Shown: in pieces, positions 26,151 through 34,395 of the stretch
Numbering within the stretch: the stretch's first letter is position 1
Layout: each line of letters starts with the position of its first letter
NCBI RefSeq assembly: GCF_003944705.1
Contig: NZ_RWIS01000018.1
Location: forward strand, 1 to 64,000
Length of the DNA: 64,000 nucleotides
Direction: 5' to 3'
Source: Hymenobacter metallilatus
GTDB taxonomy: Bacteria > Bacteroidota > Bacteroidia > Cytophagales > Hymenobacteraceae
Made by a program: the position numbers and the translations under genes
Notes under the pieces: model-generated
Database searches by the model: none
What the model saw: the letters and a program-made list of their open reading frames with translations, nothing else
Told to the model about the DNA's origin: nothing

Positions 26151-27470
26151 TTGACTCCCTCCGAAATACAATCAATCAAGCAACGCTTCGGCATTATCGG
26201 CAACGCGCCGACGCTGAACTACGCCATTCAGGTAGCGGCGCAGGTGGCCCCCACCGATATGACGGTGCTGATTACCGGCGAAAGTGGCTCCGGGAAGGAG
26301 TCGTTTTCGAAGATCATTCATGCCCTGTCGCCGCGCAAGCACGGGCAGTTTATTGCCATCAACTGCGGCGCCATTCCAGAAGGCACCATCGACTCCGAAT
26401 TGTTCGGGCACGAGAAAGGCTCGTTTACCGGCGCCCAGGAAGCCCGCAAAGGCTACTTCGAGGTAACCAATGGGGGCACTATCTTCCTCGACGAGATTGG
26501 CGAGATGCCCCTGGGCACCCAGGCCCGCCTGCTGCGCGTGCTGGAAAATGGCGAGTTCATCCGCGTCGGCTCCTCCAAAGTGCAGAAGACCGATGTGCGC
26601 GTGGTAGCCGCCACCAACGTCAATCTGCTGGACGCCGTGCGCGAAGGCCGCTTCCGCGAAGACCTGTACTACCGCCTCAACACGGTACCCATTACGGTTC
26701 CACCGTTGCGTGAACGAGGCGATGATATCTATCTACTGTTCAGAAAGTTTGCCACTGACTTCGCCGACCGGTACCGGGTAAAGCCCGTGAGCCTCACCCC
26801 CGATGCGGTGCAGGAATTGCAGCGCTTCCGCTTCCCCGGTAACATCCGCCAGCTCAAGAACGTGGCCGAGCAGATATCGGTGCTGGAAACCGACCGGGAA
26901 ATCGACTCCCGCCGCCTGCGCCAGTATTTACCCCAGGAGCAAACTTCCCAGCTGCCCATGCTGCTCAGCGCCGCCGGCAGCGCCACCGACGGGGCCGGCA
27001 ACGCCTACTCCGAGCGGGACCTGCTCTACAAGGTGCTGTTTGATATGCGCCGCGACATGACCGACCTTAAGAAGCTGGTGCTGGACCTGGCCGGCGGCCA
27101 GCGCCCCCACGAGGCGCAGGAGCTGCTGCGCCAGAACAGCCACCTGTTCACCAGCGTACAGGTGTCGCCCTACGACGCCGGGGCCGCCCGCCCCCTCCGC
27201 CCCGAGGCCGCCGCCTCCGACTTCATCCTGAATCCGCGCGACCTGGCCGTGGAGGATGCTACCGACTACGAGGAGGACGTGCAGCGCGTGGAGGATATTT
27301 CCCACGAAACCGAGGAAGAAACGCTGAGTCTGGAGGCCAAGGAAAAGGAAATGATAATTAAAGCGTTGAAGAAGCACAACAACAAGCGCAAGTACGCCGC
27401 GCACGATTTGGGCATTTCCGAACGCACCCTATACCGCAAGCTCAAGCAATATGACCTGGAACAAGCGTAA
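26151..27470 (+). CDS. Sigma54-interacting AAA+ transcriptional regulator
   Basis: A 439-residue NtrC-like activator without a receiver domain. AAA+ core (about 20-250): Walker A GESGSGKESF, the sigma54-contact loop GSFTGAQ and Walker B GTIFLDEIGEM. A less conserved middle follows, then a Fis-type HTH at the C-terminus (ISERTLYRKLKQYDLE). The start is TTG 26151, directly after the S23 gene; no ATG precedes the conserved region, so insertion of the S23 gene may have changed it. It overlaps lptE by 20 bases. Confidence 0.92.
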   Translation: MTPSEIQSIKQRFGIIGNAPTLNYAIQVAAQVAPTDMTVLITGESGSGKESFSKIIHALSPRKHGQFIAINCGAIPEGTIDSELFGHEKGSFTGAQEARKGYFEVTNGGTIFLDEIGEMPLGTQARLLRVLENGEFIRVGSSKVQKTDVRVVAATNVNLLDAVREGRFREDLYYRLNTVPITVPPLRERGDDIYLLFRKFATDFADRYRVKPVSLTPDAVQELQRFRFPGNIRQLKNVAEQISVLETDREIDSRRLRQYLPQEQTSQLPMLLSAAGSATDGAGNAYSERDLLYKVLFDMRRDMTDLKKLVLDLAGGQRPHEAQELLRQNSHLFTSVQVSPYDAGAARPLRPEAAASDFILNPRDLAVEDATDYEEDVQRVEDISHETEEETLSLEAKEKEMIIKALKKHNNKRKYAAHDLGISERTLYRKLKQYDLEQA

Positions 27471-28050
27471 TATATTCGCTACTAGCTGTTGGCTGTTCGC
27501 TGTTAGCTTTCTTTCTTCTTTCCGCCGAAAAGCTGTCAGCCAACAGCTAATAGCTACCAGCTTTTTAGTACTGCTCAGCGGCTGCGGCATCTATTCCTTT
27601 AGCGGCACCAACATCAACCCAGCCGTCAAGACGATTTCCATTGCCACTTTCGCCAACAACGCTAACAACGGTCCTTCGTTTCTGTCGGCGCGGTTTACGG
27701 AGGATTTCAAGGACTATTTTCAGCGCAATACCAACCTCAAGCTGGTGCCCCGGGATGGAGATTTGCAATTCGAAGGGCAGATAATTGCCTATGATTTCGC
27801 CCCGGCGGCTATTCAGCAAACGGCCACCGGGCAGGACCAGGCCGGGGCCAACCAGCTCACCATTCAGGTGCGAGTGAAGTTTACCAACACCAAGGACCCC
27901 AAGCAGGACTTCGAGCAGACCCTGCAAACCACCCGTCCGTTTCCGGCTACCCGCGACATTACCAGCATCAACAACGACCCCACGGCCCTACGGGAACTGT
28001 TCCGGAACATCATTACCGACGCCTTCAATAAGTCGGTGGCAAACTGGTAA
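27451..28050 (+). CDS. lptE: LPS-assembly lipoprotein LptE
   Basis: An outer-membrane lipoprotein of the LptE family, which plugs the LptD barrel that inserts LPS. Lipobox LVLLSGCG (Cys at about residue 46), followed by IYSFSGTNINPAVKTISIA, the conserved start of Bacteroidota LptE. The region before the lipobox is unusually long and its first 35 codons read through an inverted repeat (TAGCTGTTGGCTG and its complement), so the true start is uncertain. It is transcribed with the regulator upstream. Confidence 0.88.
   Translation: MTWNKRNIFATSCWLFAVSFLSSFRRKAVSQQLIATSFLVLLSGCGIYSFSGTNINPAVKTISIATFANNANNGPSFLSARFTEDFKDYFQRNTNLKLVPRDGDLQFEGQIIAYDFAPAAIQQTATGQDQAGANQLTIQVRVKFTNTKDPKQDFEQTLQTTRPFPATRDITSINNDPTALRELFRNIITDAFNKSVANW
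27482..27563. repeat. Inverted repeat inside the lptE leader codons
   Basis: TAGCTGTTGGCTG (about 27483-27495) pairs with CAGCCAACAGCTA (27537-27549). Degenerate copies (GCTGTTAGCTT, AGCTACCAGCTTTT) lie around it. It reads in frame through lptE. Confidence 0.6.
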
Positions 28051-28198
28051 GCCGGGCTATACCCAGGTTTAATGCCTAAATTGACGTATTCTTGCAGCCC
28101 CGTACCCATCTGGGCTACCGCAATACGGCTCACCTCCCCTCCCTGCACAGCCTCGTTGCCCGCCCCTGGGTGGTCGGCGGCTTTTAGTTATTTACCGC

Positions 28199-29539
28199 AT
28201 GACCCGCGCGTCGCTACTGCACATTCTGGACCACGTCGACGGGATTTCGGATGCCGAAATCCGGGAGTTGGAACAACTGGCGGCCGCATTTCCCTATTGC
28301 CAGTCGGCGCATGTGCTGCTGGCCAAAGCCGCCCACGACCGGGGCAGTATGCTGGCCGGCCAGCGCCTGCGGCGGGCGGCTACTTACGCCGCCAATCGGG
28401 AGCTACTGCGCCAGTTACTGGAGCAGCCGGCGGCAGCGCCTGTGGCCGCTTCTGCGCCAGTAACAGTACCGGAGCCTTTGCCCTCCGTACCGGAGCACAC
28501 CGAGCCGCTCCCTTTCCTGTCTGAAACAGCCACCACCCCGCTTCCAGCCAGCTCCCTCGCTTCCGGAATTAGCCCAGACCAGGCCGCGGAGGATGCATTA
28601 CCAGCACCTGTTCACCCGGAAACTCCCGACACCTCATTAGCAACGGAAGCCGACGCCCTGCCGCAGCCTGTAGCTACTTCCTCCGAGGAGCCCGTTGGCG
28701 AGGAGACATCAGGGGCATTCCCGTCGCCGGAAGTGGCAGCCGTTGCACCCGAACCGACTGCTGGCGAGACTCTTACACCCCTTGACCCGGAGCAGCCAGC
28801 CCTTTCATCCGAAGCACCTGCTACCGAAGAGGTAGCGTTGGAGGAAACCACTGGTTCTACCTCTGCCGCCGTGAGTAGCGAGGAGGAGGTATTGCCGGCT
28901 GTAGCTCCCCCCATTCGCCCCCCCGCCGATGGAGGTATTTCCCGTTTTGAGTTTGGGCTCGCCCAGCCTGCGCTTGCTCCGCCCAGCGGCTACCAGCTGC
29001 CCGGCCTGGAAGAGGAGGAAGAAGCGCAGCCAGACGCGGAGCTGCCTGCCTTGGGCAGCCTGGGAGTTACTCCGCCCCCAGTGGTTACGGCTCCTTTCCG
29101 CGCCGACCCCGACCTGGGTTATGCCTTGGGCGCCGGTAGCCGCCTGGGCTACGACCTGCAGGCCCATGATGGTTATACGCTGGACTTACCGTTGGAGGCC
29201 TTCTTTGAGCCCGACGCCCTATTACTGGCGCATTTGCGGGCTCACAAGCCCAAGCCCGCTGCGTCTTCTCTCGATTTAATTAACCGCTTCCTCAAAGCCC
29301 AGCCGCGTATCAAAACGCCGGGAGGCATTTCGCTGCCCGCTGCTGAACAGCCCGATCTATCGGTGCGCAGCACGAGCGTGGCCCCCTCCTTAGCCTCCGA
29401 AAGTCTGGCTAACATCATGGTGCGCCAGGGCAAAAAGGATAAGGCCATTGAAATATATGAGCGCCTGATGGAGCGTCAGCCCGAAAAAAAGGCGTATTTT
29501 GCCGAGCAAATCCAACAACTGCAACAACCTTCGGAGTAG
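28199..29539 (+). CDS. TPR-type protein with long acidic/Pro linker
   Basis: A 446-residue protein. The N-terminal helical region (RASLLHILDHVDGISDAEIR to about 75) is followed by about 250 residues rich in Pro, Ala, Glu, Thr and by a C-terminal TPR-like piece (SLANIMVRQGKKDKAIEIYE). This layout is conserved upstream of secG in Bacteroidota. No signal peptide is seen. The role is unknown; the TPR suggests protein binding. Its stop codon directly abuts the secG start. Confidence 0.8.
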   Translation: MTRASLLHILDHVDGISDAEIRELEQLAAAFPYCQSAHVLLAKAAHDRGSMLAGQRLRRAATYAANRELLRQLLEQPAAAPVAASAPVTVPEPLPSVPEHTEPLPFLSETATTPLPASSLASGISPDQAAEDALPAPVHPETPDTSLATEADALPQPVATSSEEPVGEETSGAFPSPEVAAVAPEPTAGETLTPLDPEQPALSSEAPATEEVALEETTGSTSAAVSSEEEVLPAVAPPIRPPADGGISRFEFGLAQPALAPPSGYQLPGLEEEEEAQPDAELPALGSLGVTPPPVVTAPFRADPDLGYALGAGSRLGYDLQAHDGYTLDLPLEAFFEPDALLLAHLRAHKPKPAASSLDLINRFLKAQPRIKTPGGISLPAAEQPDLSVRSTSVAPSLASESLANIMVRQGKKDKAIEIYERLMERQPEKKAYFAEQIQQLQQPSE

Positions 29540-29920
29540 ATGTACTACGTTCTTATTGCCCTGATTCTTCTTGTGTGCTTCCTGCTGGCCGTAGTGGTGC
29601 TGGCTCAAAATCCCAAAGGCGGCGGCATTTCCAGCCAGTTTGGCGCCGGCGGTGCCGCCCAGCTAATGGGCGTGAAGCGCACCGGCGACCTGCTCGAAAA
29701 GCTAACCTGGGGCTTCGCCATCGGCCTGATGATTCTGACCCTGGGCACCCACGTTATTGGAGGGGCACCTACTACTGGTCCGGTGCGCAGCATCAACCAG
29801 CAAAAGGCCCTGGAGTCTCGGCCAGCGCCTGCTCCTGCCACCCCCGCACCAGCAGTACCGGGTGCAGCGGCCCCTAGTGCAGCTCCGGCTACTACTCCGG
29901 CTCCGCAGCCTGCGCAGTAA
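29540..29920 (+). CDS. secG: Preprotein translocase subunit SecG
   Basis: A 126-residue membrane protein with two TM helices (about 2-20 and 55-74) joined by the conserved loop VLAQNPKGGGISSQFG. It stabilises SecYE during SecA-driven export. The C-terminal about 45 residues are Pro/Ala/Thr-rich, a common SecG extension in Bacteroidota. The ATG follows the preceding TAG with no spacing. Confidence 0.95.
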   Translation: MYYVLIALILLVCFLLAVVVLAQNPKGGGISSQFGAGGAAQLMGVKRTGDLLEKLTWGFAIGLMILTLGTHVIGGAPTTGPVRSINQQKALESRPAPAPATPAPAVPGAAAPSAAPATTPAPQPAQ

Positions 29921-29941
29921 GCTTCTGCTCTCAGCACATCC

Positions 29942-29979
29942 AAAAACCGGTGGTTCCTCGCGGAGCCACCGGTTTTTTG
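29942..29979 (+). terminator. Terminator after secG
   Basis: AAAAACCGGTGG pairs with CCACCGGTTTTTT. Confidence 0.85.
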
Positions 29980-29981
29980 TT

Positions 29982-30027
29982 GGCAGAAGTTGGGGTCGGC
30001 TCTGCCGTTCCGGCCCCAACTTCTGCC
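29982..30027. repeat. Hairpin upstream of groESL
   Basis: GGCAGAAGTTGGGG (29982-29995) and CCCCAACTTCTGCC (30014-30027), extendable to 18 bp with one G-T pair. It has no T tract. A second small inverted repeat CTGACAG/CTGTCAG lies at 30077-30113. The 170 bases between it and groES contain only a weak CAGATTTG promoter-like site (30160-30167). Confidence 0.6.
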
Positions 30028-30194
30028 TCCCGGCTACGTAAAGCGCCGGGCCAAACTGCCGCTTTTTCTGCCACGGCTGACAGGAAGGAGGCTTTTACCG
30101 TCCATTCTGTCAGGTTTTGCAGAGCTGGCACAGGAAGTGCAGCACGCCCGGCAACACCCCAGATTTGTGTAACCTTTCAACCAAAACGTACAAT

Positions 30195-30485
30195 ATGTCG
30201 CTTAGCATCAAACCGCTGGCTGACCGCGTAATCATCGCGCCTGCCGCCGCCGAGGAAAAAACCAAATCGGGCATCATTATCCCCGACACGGCCAAAGAAA
30301 AGCCCCAGCGTGGCGAAGTAGTAGCCGTAGGTGAAGGCAAAGTGGCCGATAATGGCACCACCATTAAGCCCCAGGTGAAAGCAGGTGACCAGGTACTGTA
30401 TGGCAAATACGCCGGTACTGAAATTACCGTTGATGGCCAGGACTACCTCATTATGAAGGAGTCGGACATTTTTGCCGTACTGTAA
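30195..30485 (+). CDS. groES: Co-chaperonin GroES
   Basis: A 96-residue heptameric lid of the GroEL chaperonin. IKPLADRVIIAPAAAEEKT and the mobile-loop region TKSGIIIPDTAKEKPQRGEV are typical. The ATG at 30195 begins the conserved sequence. An operon with groEL follows 48 bases later. No CIRCE operator is visible. Confidence 0.97.
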   Translation: MSLSIKPLADRVIIAPAAAEEKTKSGIIIPDTAKEKPQRGEVVAVGEGKVADNGTTIKPQVKAGDQVLYGKYAGTEITVDGQDYLIMKESDIFAVL

Positions 30486-30533
30486 GGTTTCCTTTCTCCT
30501 ATCCCTTTCTGATTCCAAACACCCGAACTCCCG

Positions 30534-32174
30534 ATGGCGAAGAACATCCAATTCGATACTGAAGGCCGCGACAAGCTGAAGCGCGGCGTTGATAAACTGG
30601 CAAATGCCGTGAAGGTAACCCTGGGTCCCAAAGGCCGCAATGTGGTTATCGACAAGAAGTTCGGTGCCCCCACCATTACCAAGGACGGGGTATCGGTAGC
30701 TAAGGAAATTGAGCTGGCCGACCCGGTTGAAAACATGGGTGCTCAGCTGGTGAAAGAGGTAGCCTCTAAAACCGCCGACCAAGCGGGTGATGGTACTACT
30801 ACTGCCACCGTACTGGCCCAGGCCATTTACACGGCCGGTTCCAAAAACGTAGCCGCCGGGGCCAACCCCATGGACCTGAAGCGCGGTATCGACAAAGCTG
30901 TGCAGGCCGTAGTTGGCAACCTGAAGGCGCAGTCGAAAAAAATCGAAAACTCCTCGGAAATTGCCCAGGTAGGCGCTATTTCGGCCAACAACGATATGGA
31001 AATCGGCAAAATGATTGCCGACGCCATGGACAAAGTGGGCAAAGAGGGCGTGATTACCGTGGAAGAAGCCCGCGGCACCGAAACCGAAGTAAAAACGGTG
31101 GAAGGTATGCAGTTTGACCGCGGCTACCTCTCGCCCTACTTCGTGACCAACCCCGAGAAAATGGAGGCGGAGTTCGACAACCCCTTCATCCTCATCTACG
31201 ACAAGAAGGTGAGCACCATGAAGGAGTTGCTGCCCGTGCTGGAGCAGGTGGTACAAACCGGTAAGCCACTGGTTATCATTTCGGAAGACGTGGACGGCGA
31301 AGCGCTGGCTACCTTGGTAGTAAACAAGCTGCGCGGCTCCCTGAAAATTGCCGCCGTGAAAGCTCCCGGCTTTGGCGACCGTCGGAAGGCTATGCTGGAA
31401 GACATTGCCGTGCTGACGGGTGGTACCGTTATCAGCGAAGAGCGGGGCTATAAGCTGGACTCGGCTACGCTGGAATACCTGGGTACGGCCGAGAAAGTCA
31501 TTATCGACAAAGACAACACCACGATTGTCAACGGTAAGGGCGAGAAGGAAAACATTACGGCCCGCGTAAACGAAATCAAAGGCCAGATTGGCACCACCAC
31601 TTCCGACTACGATAAGGAGAAACTGCAGGAGCGTCTGGCTAAGCTGTCGGGCGGGGTAGCCATTCTCTACATTGGAGCTTCTACGGAAGTGGAGATGAAA
31701 GAGAAGAAGGACCGCGTAGACGATGCTTTGCACGCCACCCGCGCCGCCGTTGAGGAAGGCGTGGTACCCGGCGGTGGGGTTGCCCTGGTGCGCGCTATTG
31801 AGGCCCTTGAGGGTGTTGATACCCTGAATGCGGACGAGCGTACCGGCGTGAACATCATTCGCACGGCCCTCGAAGCTCCCCTGCGCACCATCGTTTCCAA
31901 CGCCGGTGGCGAAGGCTCGGTGGTAGTACAGAAGGTACGCGAAGGCAAAACCGATTACGGCTACAACGCCCGTGAGGACAAGTACGAAAACCTGATGGCG
32001 GCCGGTATCCTCGACCCCACCAAGGTAACGCGCCTGGCTCTGGAAAACGCCGCCTCTATTGCCGGCCTGCTCCTGACCACCGAGTGTGTAATTTCGGATG
32101 AGCCCGAGGAAGACAAAGGCCACTCGCACGCTGGCGGTGCCCCCGGCATGGGCGGCATGGGCGGCATGATGTAA
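30534..32174 (+). CDS. groEL: Chaperonin GroEL
   Basis: A 546-residue 60-kDa chaperonin. Nucleotide site GPKGRNVVIDK and DGTTTATVLAQ; equatorial GGGVALVRA; C-terminal Gly-Met tail GGMGGMM. Length and motifs are standard. It folds cytosolic proteins with GroES, encoded just upstream. Confidence 0.98.
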   Translation: MAKNIQFDTEGRDKLKRGVDKLANAVKVTLGPKGRNVVIDKKFGAPTITKDGVSVAKEIELADPVENMGAQLVKEVASKTADQAGDGTTTATVLAQAIYTAGSKNVAAGANPMDLKRGIDKAVQAVVGNLKAQSKKIENSSEIAQVGAISANNDMEIGKMIADAMDKVGKEGVITVEEARGTETEVKTVEGMQFDRGYLSPYFVTNPEKMEAEFDNPFILIYDKKVSTMKELLPVLEQVVQTGKPLVIISEDVDGEALATLVVNKLRGSLKIAAVKAPGFGDRRKAMLEDIAVLTGGTVISEERGYKLDSATLEYLGTAEKVIIDKDNTTIVNGKGEKENITARVNEIKGQIGTTTSDYDKEKLQERLAKLSGGVAILYIGASTEVEMKEKKDRVDDALHATRAAVEEGVVPGGGVALVRAIEALEGVDTLNADERTGVNIIRTALEAPLRTIVSNAGGEGSVVVQKVREGKTDYGYNAREDKYENLMAAGILDPTKVTRLALENAASIAGLLLTTECVISDEPEEDKGHSHAGGAPGMGGMGGMM

Positions 32175-32230
32175 AGCACGGATTGGCGCAGATTTTTGCG
32201 CTGATTATGCCGACTCGTTCTGCAAAATAT

Positions 32231-32266
32231 AAAAGCCCTGCTGGCGGTGCCAGCGGGGCTTTTTGT
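32231..32266 (+). terminator. Terminator of groESL
   Basis: AAAAGCCCTGCTGG pairs with CCAGCGGGGCTTTTT. Confidence 0.85.
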
Positions 32267-32287
32267 TTAAGGCAAGAGGGCGCCCCT

Positions 32288-32533
32288 TTATTTTTTGCGA
32301 ATGAGTTGATTGCTGAATCCAATGACACCCAGCAGCAGCACTCCTATACCGGCAGTAGCCCATTTGGCAGCTTGGTAGTCGGTGCAAAGGTTCCGGCCTG
32401 TTACTACCGAAAAGCACGGGTCGTGGTGCGTTTCGTACTGCATGTTTACCTGTACGCTCACGATTTTGAGGCCGGCGTACAATAGCATGAGGCTCACGGC
32501 TACCACCAACCACGAGTGCATTCTATCAAACAT
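32288..32533 (-). CDS. Small two-TM membrane protein
   Basis: An 81-residue protein with TM segments at about 8-27 (LVVAVSLMLLYAGLKIV) and 58-75 (ATAGIGVLLLGVIGFS). The loop carries two Cys (DPCFSVVTGRNLCTDY) that could form an extracytoplasmic disulfide. No family is recognised. Single gene between terminators. Confidence 0.6.
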   Translation of the reverse strand: MFDRMHSWLVVAVSLMLLYAGLKIVSVQVNMQYETHHDPCFSVVTGRNLCTDYQAAKWATAGIGVLLLGVIGFSNQLIRKK

Positions 32534-32605
32534 ATGGAAGAGTTATAAGCGGCGTACAACTACCTGGATGTGGCCTACGGCTACACACTCTGGCCTTATC
32601 AAAAT

Positions 32606-32643
32606 AGTAAGCCCCGCTGGACCAATGTCCGGCGGGGCTTACT
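32606..32643. terminator. Bidirectional terminator-like hairpin
   Basis: AGTAAGCCCCGCTGGA (32606-32621) pairs perfectly with its complement at 32628-32643; it lies downstream of the POT transporter gene. Confidence 0.7.
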
Positions 32644-32697
32644 GTGTACAGATGACGGCATCCGTGCAATCCGAAAAAATCCGTCAAGGTCCGTGAT

Positions 32698-34131
32698 TTA
32701 GCCGCGGCCGTGCATCATGGCAAACAGTTTCCGGGCAATGGCAATCAGAATTAGGCCAGCCAGGATTACGAAGCCAGCAATAAGGCCGAATACTTTCAAG
32801 GCACCCAGTTCTTCCACGTAAGAGGCAATGTAGCCCCCGGCAATTTGAGCCACGAAGGGAGCCAGGAACCATACGCCCATCAGCATGGAGGTGAGCGTAG
32901 GCGGCGACAGGCGCGACACCATACTCAAGCCAATGGGAGACAGGCACAACTCCCCAATAGTATGAAAGAAATACGTCGCTAGGAGCCACAGAATACTAGC
33001 CTTGACTGTCTGGTCAGCGACGTCACCACCGCGCTCCAGCACCGCCCCAACCATGAACAGGAAGCCTACACCCAGCAGCACCATACCCAGACCCATTTTC
33101 ACGGGAATTGACAAGTCCTTGCCTTTTCGACTCAAACTCATCCAAACGGCAGCCACTGGCGCGCCCAGCAGCACGATAAAGCCCGGATTAACCGACTGGA
33201 ACCAGGAAGTAGGTATCAGAAACCCGAATACCTCGCGGTTGATGTACTTATCAGTATAAAGAGTAAGTGAGGAACCCGCCTGCTCGAAACCGGCCCAAAA
33301 GAAGACTACGAATAATGTTACAATGAAGATTACCGCCATTCTGTCGGTTTCTTCCTTGGTTAACGGTGCTTTGGCTGCCGCCGAGGACGTGCCATCACTG
33401 TTCTGGCCCTCCGGATACATGCCTACGTCGCCGAGGTATTTTTTCCCCAGTAGGTTAAATACCAGTTGCCCGAGCATCATGCCGATACCTGCCGCCAGAA
33501 AACCGTAGCGGAAGCCATAGTTCGTTACCTTTTCAACACCGTCAACCACGGCACGGGTAGCAAACAGGTTTTCAGCCAAGTAGCCACACACCAAGGGGGC
33601 CAAGAAAGCTCCCGCATTGATGCCCATATAAAAGATGGTGAAAGCCGAATCCCGCAGTGGGTCGCCCTGTTTGTAGAGCTTACCCACGATGGTGGAAATG
33701 TTGGGCTTGAAGAAGCCATTACCTACAATCAACAGTAGCAGCCCTAGTGCCGTGGGCCAAGGTAGCCCGAACAACGCCGGAGTGGTAGATATTTCCGGCT
33801 GCATGAACAGTGATAGTTGTCCTAGAGCCATGGTGATACCGCCTATAAGAATAGCCCGGCGCTGGCCAATGAATTTGTCAGCCAGCCAGCCGCCCAGAAT
33901 GGGTGTCAGATAAACGAAACCCGTAAAATATCCATAAATCAGCGACGCGCTGGCCTCCGAAATTCCTAACCCACCCTCAATAGCCGTTTTGGATAGATAC
34001 AGCATCAACAGGCCCCGCATGCCATAATAGCTGAACCGCTCCCACATTTCGGTGAAGAACAACAGGTAAAGCCCGGGGGGGTGGCTTTGCTGCATGGTGG
34101 GCTGCTCCTGAACGGCAGTGGTCGTTTGCAT
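32698..34131 (-). CDS. POT-family peptide transporter
   Basis: A 477-residue MFS transporter of the proton-dependent oligopeptide family (DtpA/PepT-like) with about 12-14 TM segments. Family signatures: LFFTEMWERFSYYGMRGLL (ExxER with the YYG of TM1), FYMGINAGAF (PTR2 signature) and GELCLSPIGLSM. It imports di- and tripeptides with protons. ATG 34131 is preferred to 34173. A weak AACTTTTG lies upstream at 34198-34205. Confidence 0.93.
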   Translation of the reverse strand: MQTTTAVQEQPTMQQSHPPGLYLLFFTEMWERFSYYGMRGLLMLYLSKTAIEGGLGISEASASLIYGYFTGFVYLTPILGGWLADKFIGQRRAILIGGITMALGQLSLFMQPEISTTPALFGLPWPTALGLLLLIVGNGFFKPNISTIVGKLYKQGDPLRDSAFTIFYMGINAGAFLAPLVCGYLAENLFATRAVVDGVEKVTNYGFRYGFLAAGIGMMLGQLVFNLLGKKYLGDVGMYPEGQNSDGTSSAAAKAPLTKEETDRMAVIFIVTLFVVFFWAGFEQAGSSLTLYTDKYINREVFGFLIPTSWFQSVNPGFIVLLGAPVAAVWMSLSRKGKDLSIPVKMGLGMVLLGVGFLFMVGAVLERGGDVADQTVKASILWLLATYFFHTIGELCLSPIGLSMVSRLSPPTLTSMLMGVWFLAPFVAQIAGGYIASYVEELGALKVFGLIAGFVILAGLILIAIARKLFAMMHGRG

Positions 34132-34333
34132 GAAAGAGGGAAAAGTGAAGTGAAGAAAACCCCGTAGCTGCAACTACACGGTAGGTTGGTAAAGCTACAA
34201 AAGTTTCTTAACCCAAGTGCAAGCCATGCCGTCAGACACCAGGATACTGACAAACGTTTGTAGGCAAAGAAAAAAGCAGAGCGAAAATTCGCTCTTTTTT
34301 CTACTTTCACCGTAGAGGGCTCGGGTTTTTGTC

Positions 34334-34341
34334 TATTTTTG
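34334..34341 (+). promoter_or_regulatory. Promoter -7 element of pckA
   Basis: TATTTTTG with a leader of about 55 bases before the ATG at 34396. Confidence 0.55.
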
Positions 34342-34395
34342 TTCTCGAATTCCCGTTTTCCACCCACATCCCCCAACCCGTTTTCGGCCCTTTTT

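Noticed and set aside
30177..32129. 650-codon open frame on the strand opposite groEL
   Set aside because: Shadow frame caused by codon bias of the high-GC groEL gene; composition (His/Gly/Val/Phe) and lack of any motif are not those of a real protein.
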